Positions 32,353 through 40,676 of a stretch of 64,000 nt of DNA are shown here, in pieces. A program made the translations under genes and the position numbers. Below the pieces are notes generated by a model. That model was not told the origin of the DNA. It made no database searches and saw nothing but the letters and a program-made list of their open reading frames with translations. Source of the DNA: Candidatus Nomurabacteria bacterium (GTDB lineage: Bacteria > Patescibacteriota > Saccharimonadia > Saccharimonadales > Saccharimonadaceae). Numbering within the stretch: position 1 is the stretch's first letter; every line of letters begins with the position of its first letter. The DNA lies in NCBI GenBank assembly GCA_031275815.1, contig JAISOF010000030.1, positions 1 to 64,000 of the forward strand. The letters are read 5' to 3'.

Positions 32353-32505
32353 GATTTCCGAGCAGAAAAAAATGGAAAAATGTGGGCAAAGCCCACGCAC
32401 TCCGTGATAAGCGACAAGGTTGCTGTGCTTCGCACAAGAGTTGTTACTAACTCAGTTATTATGCTGACGCATAACAGATGTGAAAATGGCAAGTGATTAG
32501 TTACT
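32353..32505 (+). repeat. Left long inverted repeat of a four-gene cassette
   Basis: About 153 bp that match the reverse complement of 34995-35148 along nearly their whole length with scattered mismatches. It starts GATTTCCGAGCAGAAAAAAA, contains a GTGGGC/GCCCAC hairpin, and ends AAGTGATTAGTTACT. Outside the outer end the sequences differ and no target-site duplication is evident. Confidence 0.9.
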
Positions 32506-32567
32506 GACTGGTTACTTACGCCAAAGACATTTTTTAATTTTTCGTAGAAATATGGTAGAATAAAGTT

Positions 32568-33404
32568 ATGACAAAGAAAAACGAAATCATCAGGGTCAAA
32601 GATACAGCTATCACGGTTTCGCATTTCGACAACGGTGATTATATTTCTATCACCGATATCCTAAAAGCCAAAGACGGCGATTTTTTCATCTCTGACTGGC
32701 TCAGAAATCGCAACACTGTTGAATATCTTGGTATCTGGGAAAGCATCTATAACCCAAATTTTAATTATGGCGAATTTGCCATAATTAAAAGTAAGGCTGG
32801 GCTTAACAATTATAAAATTAGCGTCAAAGAATGGGTCGAAAAGACCAACGCCATCGGGTTAAAAGCTACCGCTGGACGATACGGTGGAACTTACGCCCAC
32901 AAGGACATCGCTTTTGAGTTCGGCATGTGGATTAGCCCAGAGTTCAAGATTTATTTAATCCAAGAGTTTGACCGCTTGAAGAACGACGAGCAACAACGGC
33001 TATCTGCCGAGTGGAGTTTCCAACGAACGCTGGCGAAAGTTAATTATCATATTCACACGGATGCTATTAAGGAGCATATAATTCCGCAAATAGTAAATGA
33101 GAAACAAAAAACTTTTACCTATGCCAACGAGGCCGATTTACTAAATGTTGCATTATTTGGTAAAACCGCCGCCGAGTGGCGAGCCGAAAATCCAAACAGC
33201 AAAGGTAATATCAGAGATGAAGCCATGCTCGAACAACTAGTCGTTCTGTCTAATCTCGAAAGCATAAATGCCCTACTGATTCGTGATGGTTTGTCGCAAA
33301 AAGATCGGCTCGTTCGCTTAAACGCAATTGCGATTACCCAGATGAAATCACTTACTGAGCATAATTTGCTCAAACAGTTAAAGGAGAAAAACCATGAACG
33401 ATAA
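32568..33404 (+). CDS. KilA-N domain protein
   Basis: A 278-aa protein with a KilA-N DNA-binding domain in residues 20-130: YISITDILKAKDGDFFISDWLRNRNTVEYLGIWE, then TAGRYGGTYAHKDIAFEFGMWISPEFKIYLIQEFDRL, the hallmark. The C-terminal helical part (about 130-278) is typical of phage and mobile-element KilA-N proteins. It leads a compact operon inside the inverted repeats. TAGAAT (32556-32561) stands 6 nt before the ATG. Likely role: DNA-binding regulator of the cassette. Confidence 0.92.
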   Translation: MTKKNEIIRVKDTAITVSHFDNGDYISITDILKAKDGDFFISDWLRNRNTVEYLGIWESIYNPNFNYGEFAIIKSKAGLNNYKISVKEWVEKTNAIGLKATAGRYGGTYAHKDIAFEFGMWISPEFKIYLIQEFDRLKNDEQQRLSAEWSFQRTLAKVNYHIHTDAIKEHIIPQIVNEKQKTFTYANEADLLNVALFGKTAAEWRAENPNSKGNIRDEAMLEQLVVLSNLESINALLIRDGLSQKDRLVRLNAIAITQMKSLTEHNLLKQLKEKNHER

Positions 33405-33744
33405 AACCAAAAAACTGATTTCAGAAAACCCAACCATCCTCGCCACTAGTCAAAACAACATTCCAAATATCGCAGTGGCAACAGATGTCACCGTTTTGGA
33501 CGACGGCACTATCTTAATAGCACACAATGAGATGAGGCAAACGATTGAAAATATAAAATCTAATGTCAAAATCGCATTGCTGATTTTAGATAAGAATTAT
33601 GCTGGTGTTAGAATATTCGGTAAGGCGCACTATTATACCGAAGGCAGATATTTCGACCTAGTGAATAAATTATACAAAAATGCGACTACTGATCCGCTAG
33701 GAGCAATCTTGATAACGGTCGACAGAATAATGGAGATAAAGTAA
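33394..33744 (+). CDS. Pyridoxamine-5'-phosphate-oxidase-like flavin-binding protein
   Basis: A 116-aa split-barrel protein: NPTILATSQNNIPNIAVATDVTVLDDGTILIAHNEMRQTIENIKSN and VRIFGKAHYYTEG match small PNPOx-like FMN proteins. These often bind FMN or F420 and reduce small molecules; the substrate is unknown. It overlaps the KilA-N gene by 11 bp and has a GGAG site. Confidence 0.85.
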   Translation: MNDKTKKLISENPTILATSQNNIPNIAVATDVTVLDDGTILIAHNEMRQTIENIKSNVKIALLILDKNYAGVRIFGKAHYYTEGRYFDLVNKLYKNATTDPLGAILITVDRIMEIK

Positions 33745-33745
33745 A

Positions 33746-34129
33746 ATGACCGACGAAATCCGCCTAATCAGCCAAGCCACCGGCGACACCTACTCTAATT
33801 CAGTTGGTAACAAAATCGCGGTGATAAAAATTGAGAATAACGTGATGATGACGGCGAAAGAAATCGCTAAATTATATGGGGTGAGTTTGGCTTATATTAG
33901 GATAAAATTGAAGAAGCTTTTTATCACAAAGACATTGGAGAAAAAACGAGTTAGTAACATTTTCAGCCACCAAGCCAACGACGGCAAACTATATGAAACA
34001 AGGTACTATAACGCCGAAGCAATAGTTGCTATAGGGTTGTCTATCAAGTCACCCGAAGCGGTTGCTTTTCAGGAGTGGCTCGGAGCTCCTAACACCAAAC
34101 AGATAAAGGATATTTCATGCTCGGCATAG
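33746..34129 (+). CDS. RhuM-like DNA-binding protein, shortened
   Basis: A 127-aa protein that matches the N-terminal part of virulence RhuM-family proteins: VMMTAKEIAKLYGVSLAYIRIKLKKLF (HTH-like) and KLYETRYYNAEAIVAIGLSIKSPEAVAFQEW. Full RhuM proteins exceed 300 aa; this one stops after the conserved module. It follows the PNPOx gene directly and overlaps the transporter gene by 13 bp, so it is part of the operon. Confidence 0.75.
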   Translation: MTDEIRLISQATGDTYSNSVGNKIAVIKIENNVMMTAKEIAKLYGVSLAYIRIKLKKLFITKTLEKKRVSNIFSHQANDGKLYETRYYNAEAIVAIGLSIKSPEAVAFQEWLGAPNTKQIKDISCSA

Positions 34130-34986
34130 TGTTTGCTATTATTTCCGCATTGTTTATTGGACTTTGCTACTATTTTCTAAAAATCAGTTATAAAGAATTC
34201 AAGCCGTCGGTTGCTTTTTTGTTTGATGCTACATTTGGACTGCTAATTTGGGTTCCGCTCGCTATATTTATGGGGATTAGTAGCGGTGCGAATTTTGGCG
34301 AAGCAACTATTTTTGCTGTTATCTCGGCGATTTTGTCGGAGGCGGTGGTTTTTTATGCTTTGTCGCACGGGGAGCTTGCTATTACGACGACAATTCTATC
34401 AACCTATCCAGTTTATACGGTTATTTTGTCATTTTTTATCAACGGTGAGAGCCTATCATTTTCCATCTTGGCTTTCGTAGTTATTACAATAATCGGGAGC
34501 GTGCTTGCGACATTGCCGAACAAACTAAAGAAAAGCGAGTTTAAGCTCAACGCTGCCATAATTTGGCCGTTCGTAGCGGCGATTTGCATTGGTTTGTCAG
34601 ATACTGTTTCCAAGAATTATATAAATAGATCTGATGATTTTAGTTTCCTTTTTATGCTCGGTTTTGTCCAAATACCAGTTGCGTTAGCGTATTTGCGGGT
34701 TGAGAAACAGAAAATTAGCAAGGCGGTCAAGAATGCTTTTCACAAAATTACAGATTACAAGTTTGCGTTACTTGGCGGGTTGTTTAATATAATTGGGACT
34801 GGATTTTTGTGGCTTAGTTTTTCGTTTAGTCCGGCGGCTATTGCTTCGCCAATTACTGGTAGTAGCGGGGCGGTTACGGTTTTACTCGCTCGGCTTTTGT
34901 TAAAAGAAAAAATCACGATCATTAAATATGTCGGCATAATTCTAGCGTTTGCTGGTGTTATTGGGCTTGCTATTCTGAGGCCATGA
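34117..34986 (+). CDS. EamA/DMT-superfamily transporter
   Basis: A 289-aa protein with ten predicted transmembrane helices in two EamA repeats. The first ends near SFFINGESLSFSILAFVVITIIGSVLATL and the second near SSGAVTVLLARLLLKEKITIIKYVGIILAFAGVIGLAIL. DMT transporters export metabolites or amino acids; the substrate is not predictable. It is the last gene of the cassette, ending 8 bp before the right inverted repeat. Confidence 0.9.
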   Translation: MLGIVFAIISALFIGLCYYFLKISYKEFKPSVAFLFDATFGLLIWVPLAIFMGISSGANFGEATIFAVISAILSEAVVFYALSHGELAITTTILSTYPVYTVILSFFINGESLSFSILAFVVITIIGSVLATLPNKLKKSEFKLNAAIIWPFVAAICIGLSDTVSKNYINRSDDFSFLFMLGFVQIPVALAYLRVEKQKISKAVKNAFHKITDYKFALLGGLFNIIGTGFLWLSFSFSPAAIASPITGSSGAVTVLLARLLLKEKITIIKYVGIILAFAGVIGLAILRP

Positions 34987-34994
34987 TTTCAGCT

Positions 34995-35148
34995 AGTAAC
35001 TAATCACTTGCCATTTTCACATCTGCTATGCGTCAGCATAATAACTGAGTTAGTAACAACTCTTGTGCGAAGTATAACGACTTTATCGCTTGGCACGAAG
35101 TACGTGGGCTTTGCCCACATTTTTCCATTTTTTTTCTGCTCGGAAATC
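34995..35148 (-). repeat. Right long inverted repeat of the cassette
   Basis: The reverse complement of 32353-32505 with scattered mismatches and a 1-bp length difference. It begins AGTAACTAATCACTT and ends GCTCGGAAATC. Confidence 0.9.
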
Positions 35149-35484
35149 GCCGAAGGCGGGCGCTCTCGAAAGGGTGTGCCTAAAAATCAAAAAACGCAAT
35201 TGATTTGTATTTTGTGCTAAAATAGGTTCGTGCGAGAGCGTAAAATCGCACCAAGAACGGATTTTTAACGGAAGTGTCGCCCGAAAGGGTGATATTTTCT
35301 GCACTGGATAAGTATATCCCAGACGAACAAAGTGTTTTTGTTAGTGTAGAAACCCATGCGAAGGATGAGAAAAACATGTATAATAACTCATTAGAATCAA
35401 TAAACTTTTTACGCAAATTATTAAAGAAGAAAATATTATGAGTATCGAAGTAGAGGCGATTCCAAATATGCCACATATTGAACG
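35149..35484. other. Gap between cassette and tRNA-Leu
   Basis: No supported gene. A CGCTCTCG (35160-35167) / CGAGAGCG (about 35233-35240) inverted pair and a small CGCCCGAAAGGGTG hairpin near 35277-35290 are visible. A 115-aa minus-strand frame runs into the tRNA and has no ribosome-binding site, so it was not called. Confidence 0.4.
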
Positions 35485-35570
35485 TGGTGGGCGGAGCGGG
35501 GCTTGAACCCGCACGACTTTTGGTCAACAGATTTTAAGTCTGTCGCGTATACCAATTCCGCCATCCGCCC
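35485..35570 (-). tRNA. tRNA-Leu (TAA)
   Basis: The minus strand starts GGGCGGATGGCGGAATTGG, the anticodon arm ACAGACTTAAAATCTGT carries TAA, and a long variable arm precedes the T arm GCGGGTTCAAGCCCCGC. It ends TCCGCCC, discriminator A, encoded CCA. Its 3' end faces the inverted-repeat cassette. Confidence 0.95.
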
Positions 35571-35643
35571 GCGATTTGGGGTTTGCCGAAACGACTTCCC
35601 CACTCATTTTAGCACAAAATGTGGAAAATCGAAGTATCCGGTC

Positions 35644-35862
35644 TTATATTCGTGCCGTTACTGTCAGGATGAGGTTTTGTTGATAGGCGCAGGGGATGGC
35701 GGTGAAGTCAATTTTTGTGCCGAAATAGAGACCGTAGTTTTCGCCACCGGCGGCGGATGAGGTGGTGGTGAATGCCAAGAGGTCGGGCTGAGGGGCGGGG
35801 ATTTTTTCCAGCTGTTTGGCTGGTCTAATCTTTTTAACTGGTTTCGCATTGGTTGTCGGAAC
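35644..35862 (-). pseudogene. C-terminal fragment of a surface protein
   Basis: Directly after the TGA of the P-type ATPase, and in the same frame, 72 codons read VPTTNAKPVKKIRPAKQ.. and end GLYFGTKIDFTAIPCAYQQNL .. TARI then TAA. The ending matches the tail of the giant surface protein (HFGAKIDFAIPAGEYQ..). No start codon, so this is a remnant left by rearrangement. The shared frame could be chance. Confidence 0.65.
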
Positions 35863-38202
35863 TCAGTGCGCGTCGTTTTTGTGCAGCATAATTTGGCTAA
35901 TCAAGTTCACCAAAACAATCGCTGCCGCGCTGATTATAAACGTCCACGGCAGCGCGACAAGGCTCAATTCGTAATGGAATACATTAGCGATAGACGGCAC
36001 CACTAAGGTCAAAACAAATGCCAAAGCACAAGCAAAAATCAGCCCCAGTTTCCATGCTTTGACGGGGTGTGCCAAAATCACCAGCACCATGAAACCGATT
36101 AGCATCACGACGATGGATACGCTGGTGCCAGCGGCGGCGCGCGTAACGCCGAGCGACAAATTGATGGAATAGGTTAGCAACATAGCAAGCGCCGCGACCA
36201 CTCCGACCGGCACGGCAAACTTCAACACTCGCAACAAAAATCCCGCCCGATAAAGCTGGCGGTTGGGCGCCAAAGCGAAAAAGAACGCCGGCACGCCAAT
36301 GCTCAGGGCGCTGATTACCATCATTTGTGACGGTAAATACGGATAAACCAACCCCGCCACCGTCACTGCAAGCGCGAGCACCAAAGAATAAACATTTTTA
36401 ATCACAAACAGGTTCGCCACCCGTTCAATATTGGCAATCACCCGCCGCCCCTCGCCCAACACGTGCGGCAAATGCGCAAATTGATTATCCAACAAAACAA
36501 TCTCCGCCACAGCTTTGGTGGCGGGCGAACCGCTGTTCATCGCAATGCCAAGATCGGCCTTTTTCAAAGCCAGCGCGTCATTCACGCCGTCACCGGTCAT
36601 GGCAACGACATGCCCTTGTTTTTGGAGAACTTCAGCGATTTGACGCTTTTGTTCGGGCTGCACGCGTCCGAAAACGTTGTGGGTGTTGATCAGCTGTGTG
36701 AACTTTTTCGCTTGAGCGGACGACTTTGTGGGGTCGGGCAAATCTCGCGCGTCAAAAACTTTGATGTTACCAAGACCCACCGCTGCTGCCACAGCGCCAA
36801 CCGTCAGTGGCGAATCGCCCGAAATAATTTTGATGACAACGTTTTGTTCAGCGAAGAAACGCAAAGTTTTGGCGGCATCGCGACGGACTCTTTCGGACAA
36901 CACCACGAGAGCAGCGGGCTGGATAGCGTTGGGTACTTCTCCTGCCTCCGTCCACGCGCCAACCTCAACCAAAGCCAAAACTCGCTTGCCGCCGGCAGCA
37001 ATGACTTTGGCGTCTTGAAACATTTTCAGCTGCCGATGTTTCGCGAATAACACCTCCGGCGCGCCGAACAACCATTTGTGCCCGGCAATTTCAATCGCAC
37101 TCCACTTGCGCGCCGAGCTGAAAGGGATTTCACGCGTGAACGGTTGTGGCTTGATGTGTTTGAGCGCACTCGTGATGGCGTCGTTGGTCGGAGAACTTTG
37201 GCGGCGCGCGATGGTCGCCAAAGCCGCGTGCACTTTGGCACCATTTTTCTCATCATCCAAAATCACGGCCTCAAATCGAATATTACCCTCCGTCAAAGTG
37301 CCGGTCTTGTCGAGCAACAAAGTGTCAACCCGCGCCAAAGTTTCCACCGCCGGCATCTGCTGAACCAAAACTTTGTGGCGCGCCAGTTGCACGACCGCCA
37401 ACATGAATGCCGCCGATGTCAAAAGCACCAACCCCTCCGGAATCATGCCGACAATTGCCGCTGTGGCGTGAACTATGGCGCTGCGCCAATCGCTGTAATC
37501 GAGCTGCAATTGACCGAACACCAAAATCGGTGCCACGATGACAAGCAGCCACGAAATCCAGCGCAATAATTTGTTGGTGTCGGAAACCAGTTCGCTGTTG
37601 GCGCGTTGAAACTTTTTGGCATGGTGCGTCAACTCAAAAGAATACGACGCCGCGCCAATTTTGTCGGCGCGCATTACACCGCCGCCCGCCACCACCATCG
37701 AGCCGCTCAAAACTTGGTCGTGGACGTGCTTGAAAATCGGGTCAGACTCGCCCGTCAAAAGGCTTTCGTCAATCTCCAACTCGGAACTATCCAACACTTC
37801 ACCATCCACCACAATTTGGTCACCCAATTTCAACTGAATCAAATCTGACTGCACCACTTCGCTGACGCCAATTTCTAAAATGCGCCCGTCGCGAATCACG
37901 CTGACTTTGGGTGCGGACAAAATTGCCAGCTTGTCCAAAGTGCGTTTCGCGCGCAGTTCCTGAAAAATCCCGACGCCACTGTTGATAATAATCGCCAGCC
38001 CAAACAAGGCGTTGAGCGGCGAGCCGTCAATGATAATCACTACCACCGCCAAAACCGTCAACAACAAATTGAACCGCGTCAGAATGTTCGCCCGCAAAAT
38101 GTCGCCAATCGTCCGCGACGACTTGTCGGGTACGCGATTAGTCAAGCCCTTTTTTGTGTACTCATGCACCCGCGCGGCGCTGAGGCCTGTGAACTCATTC
38201 AT
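35863..38202 (-). CDS. Cation-translocating P-type ATPase
   Basis: A 779-aa E1-E2 ATPase: TGES in the actuator loop (SLLTGESDPIF), the PEGL motif in the fourth core helix (GMIPEGLVLLTSAAF), phosphorylation motif DKTGTLTEGN, and hinge TGDGVNDALALKKADLGIAM. The membrane topology is that of P2/P3-type pumps, and the N-terminal AAR..EYTKKGLTN region resembles the cation ATPase N-domain. The ion is not certain; PEGL favours Ca2+ or Mg2+-type pumps. The short N-terminus lacks heavy-metal CxxC motifs. A TAATAT lies 6 nt before the ATG. Confidence 0.92.
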   Translation of the reverse strand: MNEFTGLSAARVHEYTKKGLTNRVPDKSSRTIGDILRANILTRFNLLLTVLAVVVIIIDGSPLNALFGLAIIINSGVGIFQELRAKRTLDKLAILSAPKVSVIRDGRILEIGVSEVVQSDLIQLKLGDQIVVDGEVLDSSELEIDESLLTGESDPIFKHVHDQVLSGSMVVAGGGVMRADKIGAASYSFELTHHAKKFQRANSELVSDTNKLLRWISWLLVIVAPILVFGQLQLDYSDWRSAIVHATAAIVGMIPEGLVLLTSAAFMLAVVQLARHKVLVQQMPAVETLARVDTLLLDKTGTLTEGNIRFEAVILDDEKNGAKVHAALATIARRQSSPTNDAITSALKHIKPQPFTREIPFSSARKWSAIEIAGHKWLFGAPEVLFAKHRQLKMFQDAKVIAAGGKRVLALVEVGAWTEAGEVPNAIQPAALVVLSERVRRDAAKTLRFFAEQNVVIKIISGDSPLTVGAVAAAVGLGNIKVFDARDLPDPTKSSAQAKKFTQLINTHNVFGRVQPEQKRQIAEVLQKQGHVVAMTGDGVNDALALKKADLGIAMNSGSPATKAVAEIVLLDNQFAHLPHVLGEGRRVIANIERVANLFVIKNVYSLVLALAVTVAGLVYPYLPSQMMVISALSIGVPAFFFALAPNRQLYRAGFLLRVLKFAVPVGVVAALAMLLTYSINLSLGVTRAAAGTSVSIVVMLIGFMVLVILAHPVKAWKLGLIFACALAFVLTLVVPSIANVFHYELSLVALPWTFIISAAAIVLVNLISQIMLHKNDAH

Positions 38203-38312
38203 GAGAATATATTAGCATATACGGTACATATTAGCTATACCAATAAATTATATATGTATGGTTACTAAAAGTAATTAAGTATTAAATAGTGACTATTAAG
38301 ATTATCCCCGCC

Positions 38313-39710
38313 CTACGCCTCCGCTTTGAACCAACCCTGCCGTTCGGCTTGCGCCAAAGGCAGCATGGGTCTGCCGGCATAGACAATGCTGTCAGCCTTG
38401 CCGTCATTGTCAAAATTGAATTTGATGGTCTCGCCAGATGAACCATAATTGAGACTGTCCCCAATCTTCAAAGTCTTTTCGTCAACCACAAACAGCTCGC
38501 TTGCGCTCTCAAACTCTGTCCAATAAAGCGGCTCCACCGCAAACAATTTTTCGCCAACGGCAACGATGTCGTTCGGCCCCCAAAGTGAATAAAACCGTCC
38601 GGCAAATTTGCTGTGGGTGGCGGTTTTGGACTTGTTATGTCCGGCATTTTTCCAAAATGTATCAATGATATTAATCAAGCCGCCACATATATATTTAGCT
38701 GGAGCGTCATGGGCATTGGTGAGAACCGAAACCGCCAGTTTCTTTTTGGCGTCGAAACGCGTGCTGGTGGAGAAACCCGGAAAACCGCCGCCGTGTCCAA
38801 AAACCGACCAGCCTCTTTTCAAATAATTGACCAAGCCCAAGCCGTAACGTTCGTTTTCGTGATGGGACTCCCAATAACCGTGTTGCATTTGGCGCTTGGA
38901 GATGTCGGAAATCAAGGTGGGGTTGCCCAAAAAATGCGCGGCAAAATACTTGCACAGGTCTTCGGCGTTGCTGTAAAAACCGGTGGCGGCGGACATAGCT
39001 TGAGTGTCGGCGTGGTCGAAACGCCTGCGATTTTGGTTGAACAATTGCATGCCGTAACCATTCGCCAGTTTTGCCAGTGCGCGGTCGTCCAGATCGGGGC
39101 CGGTGGATAACAACCCCAGCCGCTCAACAATGTTTTTGGTCATGTATTCTCGGTATTTCATGCCGCTTGCGGCCTCAATCACGAAACCAAGATACGAAAA
39201 AGCCAAGTTGGAATATTTGAATTGCACGTCGGCGTCATAAATCAGCTTGCCAGTGGATATCAATTTTTGGAGCTCAGCCTCGTCCGGAAATGGACGGAGC
39301 GTGTCCCAAAAACTAGCGTCCGTGCCGTCGCGAATTATGCCCGCTGTGTGGTTCAGCAACTGCCGCACGGTGATTTGGCTGACTCTTTCGTCTTTGGTCG
39401 ACTTGAACCAATCAATGTGCTGGCTGACTTTGTCGTCCAAACCAAGTTTGCCGTTTTCCACGAGTTGCATGATGGCGGTCGAAGTAAAAGTTTTGGAGTG
39501 CGAGGCGATTCTGAAAACGTGGCTTTTGGACAGTTTGGTTTTGTTTTTCAAATCGGCATAGCCGAAAGGGCGCGAATAGACCAGTTTGTCGCCGTGCTGG
39601 ATGGCCACTTGCAGAGCCGGAATCCGCGAGTTGTTGAAGTTGAGTTCAAGCCAGCTGTCGATGTAATCAACGGCGGATTGGAGGTTTTCAGAGTTCAAGT
39701 TGTCATCCAT
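38313..39710 (-). CDS. Serine hydrolase, beta-lactamase class C fold
   Basis: A 465-aa cytosolic-looking enzyme (no signal peptide). The catalytic SxxK is SHSK in VFRIASHSKTFTSTAIMQLVENGKL near residue 70, the Tyr-x-Asn is YSN in QFKYSNLAFSYLG near residue 160, and HGG appears as FGHGGGFPGF. A C-terminal beta-barrel-like domain (about 350-465) is typical of the lactamase_B-like/esterase EstB group. Possible substrates are peptides or esters; beta-lactam resistance should not be assumed. Confidence 0.88.
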   Translation of the reverse strand: MDDNLNSENLQSAVDYIDSWLELNFNNSRIPALQVAIQHGDKLVYSRPFGYADLKNKTKLSKSHVFRIASHSKTFTSTAIMQLVENGKLGLDDKVSQHIDWFKSTKDERVSQITVRQLLNHTAGIIRDGTDASFWDTLRPFPDEAELQKLISTGKLIYDADVQFKYSNLAFSYLGFVIEAASGMKYREYMTKNIVERLGLLSTGPDLDDRALAKLANGYGMQLFNQNRRRFDHADTQAMSAATGFYSNAEDLCKYFAAHFLGNPTLISDISKRQMQHGYWESHHENERYGLGLVNYLKRGWSVFGHGGGFPGFSTSTRFDAKKKLAVSVLTNAHDAPAKYICGGLINIIDTFWKNAGHNKSKTATHSKFAGRFYSLWGPNDIVAVGEKLFAVEPLYWTEFESASELFVVDEKTLKIGDSLNYGSSGETIKFNFDNDGKADSIVYAGRPMLPLAQAERQGWFKAEA

Positions 39711-39719
39711 GATGATGGT

Positions 39720-39748
39720 ATTATAACTGGTTTTTGTTGGGTGGTCAA
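39720..39748 (-). promoter_or_regulatory. Promoter of the serine hydrolase gene
   Basis: Minus strand: TTGACC (39748-39743), a 17-nt spacer and TATAAT (39725-39720), 9 nt before the ATG. This is one of the clearest leaderless-type promoters in the window. Confidence 0.8.
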
Positions 39749-39848
39749 GCCGGTCGAAATAATTATGTCAGTGATGGCGCGCGGCCGGAACTGTCCAAAA
39801 CATGCGCCACAACATCAAATGTGTTAATATTAAAAAAAGGAGGAAAAA

Positions 39849-40466
39849 ATGACAAGCTTGCCAAAACGAAACGCGGAGAATGATTGGCTGATTACGCCGG
39901 AAAATGCGGCGCTCTTGGTGATTGATTATCAGCCGACGCAAATCAAAAGCGTCAAATCGCGCGATCACGACGAGTTGGTGAAAAATATTGTGGTGACGGC
40001 AAAACTGGCGAAGGCATTTGGTTTGCCGATTGTGCTATCAACAGTCAATGTGGCGACGACGCTGAACCAAGACACCGTTGCGCCGCTGAAAGAAGTTTTG
40101 GCGGATTTGCCGTCATACGACCGCACTTCAATTAACGCGTGGGAAGACCGCGAGTTTGTCGAGGCGGTGCGCGCGACCGGTCGCAAAAAACTGCTGATTG
40201 CGGCGCTCTGGACGGAAGCTTGCCTGACTTTTCCAACGCTGGACGCTTTGAAAGAGGGCTATGAAGTCTATCCAATTGTCGACGCCGTCGCCGGCACCAG
40301 CCAAGAAGCCCACGACGCCGCCCTGCGTCGCGTCGAGCAAGCCGGTGCCAGCCCAATTTCCTTTGCCCAATTGGCCTGCGAACTACAACGCGACTGGAAC
40401 CGCTCCGCCACCGAGCCAGCTTTCCTTGATATTATGCTGGAGGCGGGAAAGTTCACGGGCAGGTGA
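39849..40466 (+). CDS. Isochorismatase-like cysteine hydrolase
   Basis: A 205-aa protein: ENAALLVIDYQPTQIKSV (catalytic Asp near residue 28), a lysine in the mid-strand region, and ALWTEACLTFPTLDALKEGYEVYPIVDA with the catalytic Cys near residue 123. The family includes nicotinamidases and other amidases; the substrate pocket residues do not allow a firm choice. It is preceded by AAAAAAAGGAGG, a strong ribosome-binding site. Confidence 0.88.
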   Translation: MTSLPKRNAENDWLITPENAALLVIDYQPTQIKSVKSRDHDELVKNIVVTAKLAKAFGLPIVLSTVNVATTLNQDTVAPLKEVLADLPSYDRTSINAWEDREFVEAVRATGRKKLLIAALWTEACLTFPTLDALKEGYEVYPIVDAVAGTSQEAHDAALRRVEQAGASPISFAQLACELQRDWNRSATEPAFLDIMLEAGKFTGR

Positions 40467-40509
40467 TTAAAAGTTTGTGAATTTTCCAAACTGTGCTAAA
40501 ATATAAGTC

Positions 40510-40572
40510 ATGAAAAGATATTTTTACGTTTCCGATTTGCCGACCCCGACGCCGCTGTGGCAGCTGGGGTAA
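40510..40572 (+). CDS. Proline-codon leader peptide, 20 aa
   Basis: The 20-codon frame reads MKRYFYVSDLPTPTPLWQLG. Three CCG proline codons stand at 40540, 40546 and 40552, next to the first arm of a hairpin. A TAAAAT (40497-40502), with TTGTGA 16 nt upstream, lies 7 nt before the ATG. The peptide itself is unlikely to have a role; its translation would read charged tRNA-Pro. It is inferred from position, codons and the overlapping attenuator. Confidence 0.65.
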   Translation: MKRYFYVSDLPTPTPLWQLG

Positions 40573-40635
40573 GTTAACTTGTTTATAAAAATAACCAACC
40601 GAGTCAAATTGACGCCCCAGCCGAGGGGCGTTTTT
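40543..40635 (+). promoter_or_regulatory. Attenuator: mutually exclusive hairpins and terminator
   Basis: Four pairing regions are visible. Region 1 (ACCCC at 40543-40547 plus GCTG at 40554-40557) pairs with region 2 (CAGC at 40561-40564 plus GGGGT at 40566-40570). Region 2 (GCTGGGG, 40563-40569) pairs alternatively with region 3 (CCCCAGC, 40615-40621). Region 3 (ACGCCCC, 40612-40618) pairs with region 4 (GGGGCGT, 40625-40631), followed by TTTT, as an intrinsic terminator. A ribosome stalled at the proline codons would cover region 1 and let 2:3 form, permitting read-through. This is the classic amino-acid attenuation layout. Confidence 0.7.
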
Positions 40636-40676
40636 GCGTCTGATTTGCTGATTTGGCTTGGGATGGAGAAATGGAA

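Noticed and set aside
32349-35220. Related peptides (PFSHLLCVSIITEL..) encoded outward by both cassette arms
   Set aside because: They follow simply from the inverted repeats sharing sequence; substitutions do not look protein-conserving and no ribosome-binding site is present.
35180-35527. 115-aa minus-strand frame beside tRNA-Leu
   Set aside because: It runs into the tRNA gene and lacks start signals.
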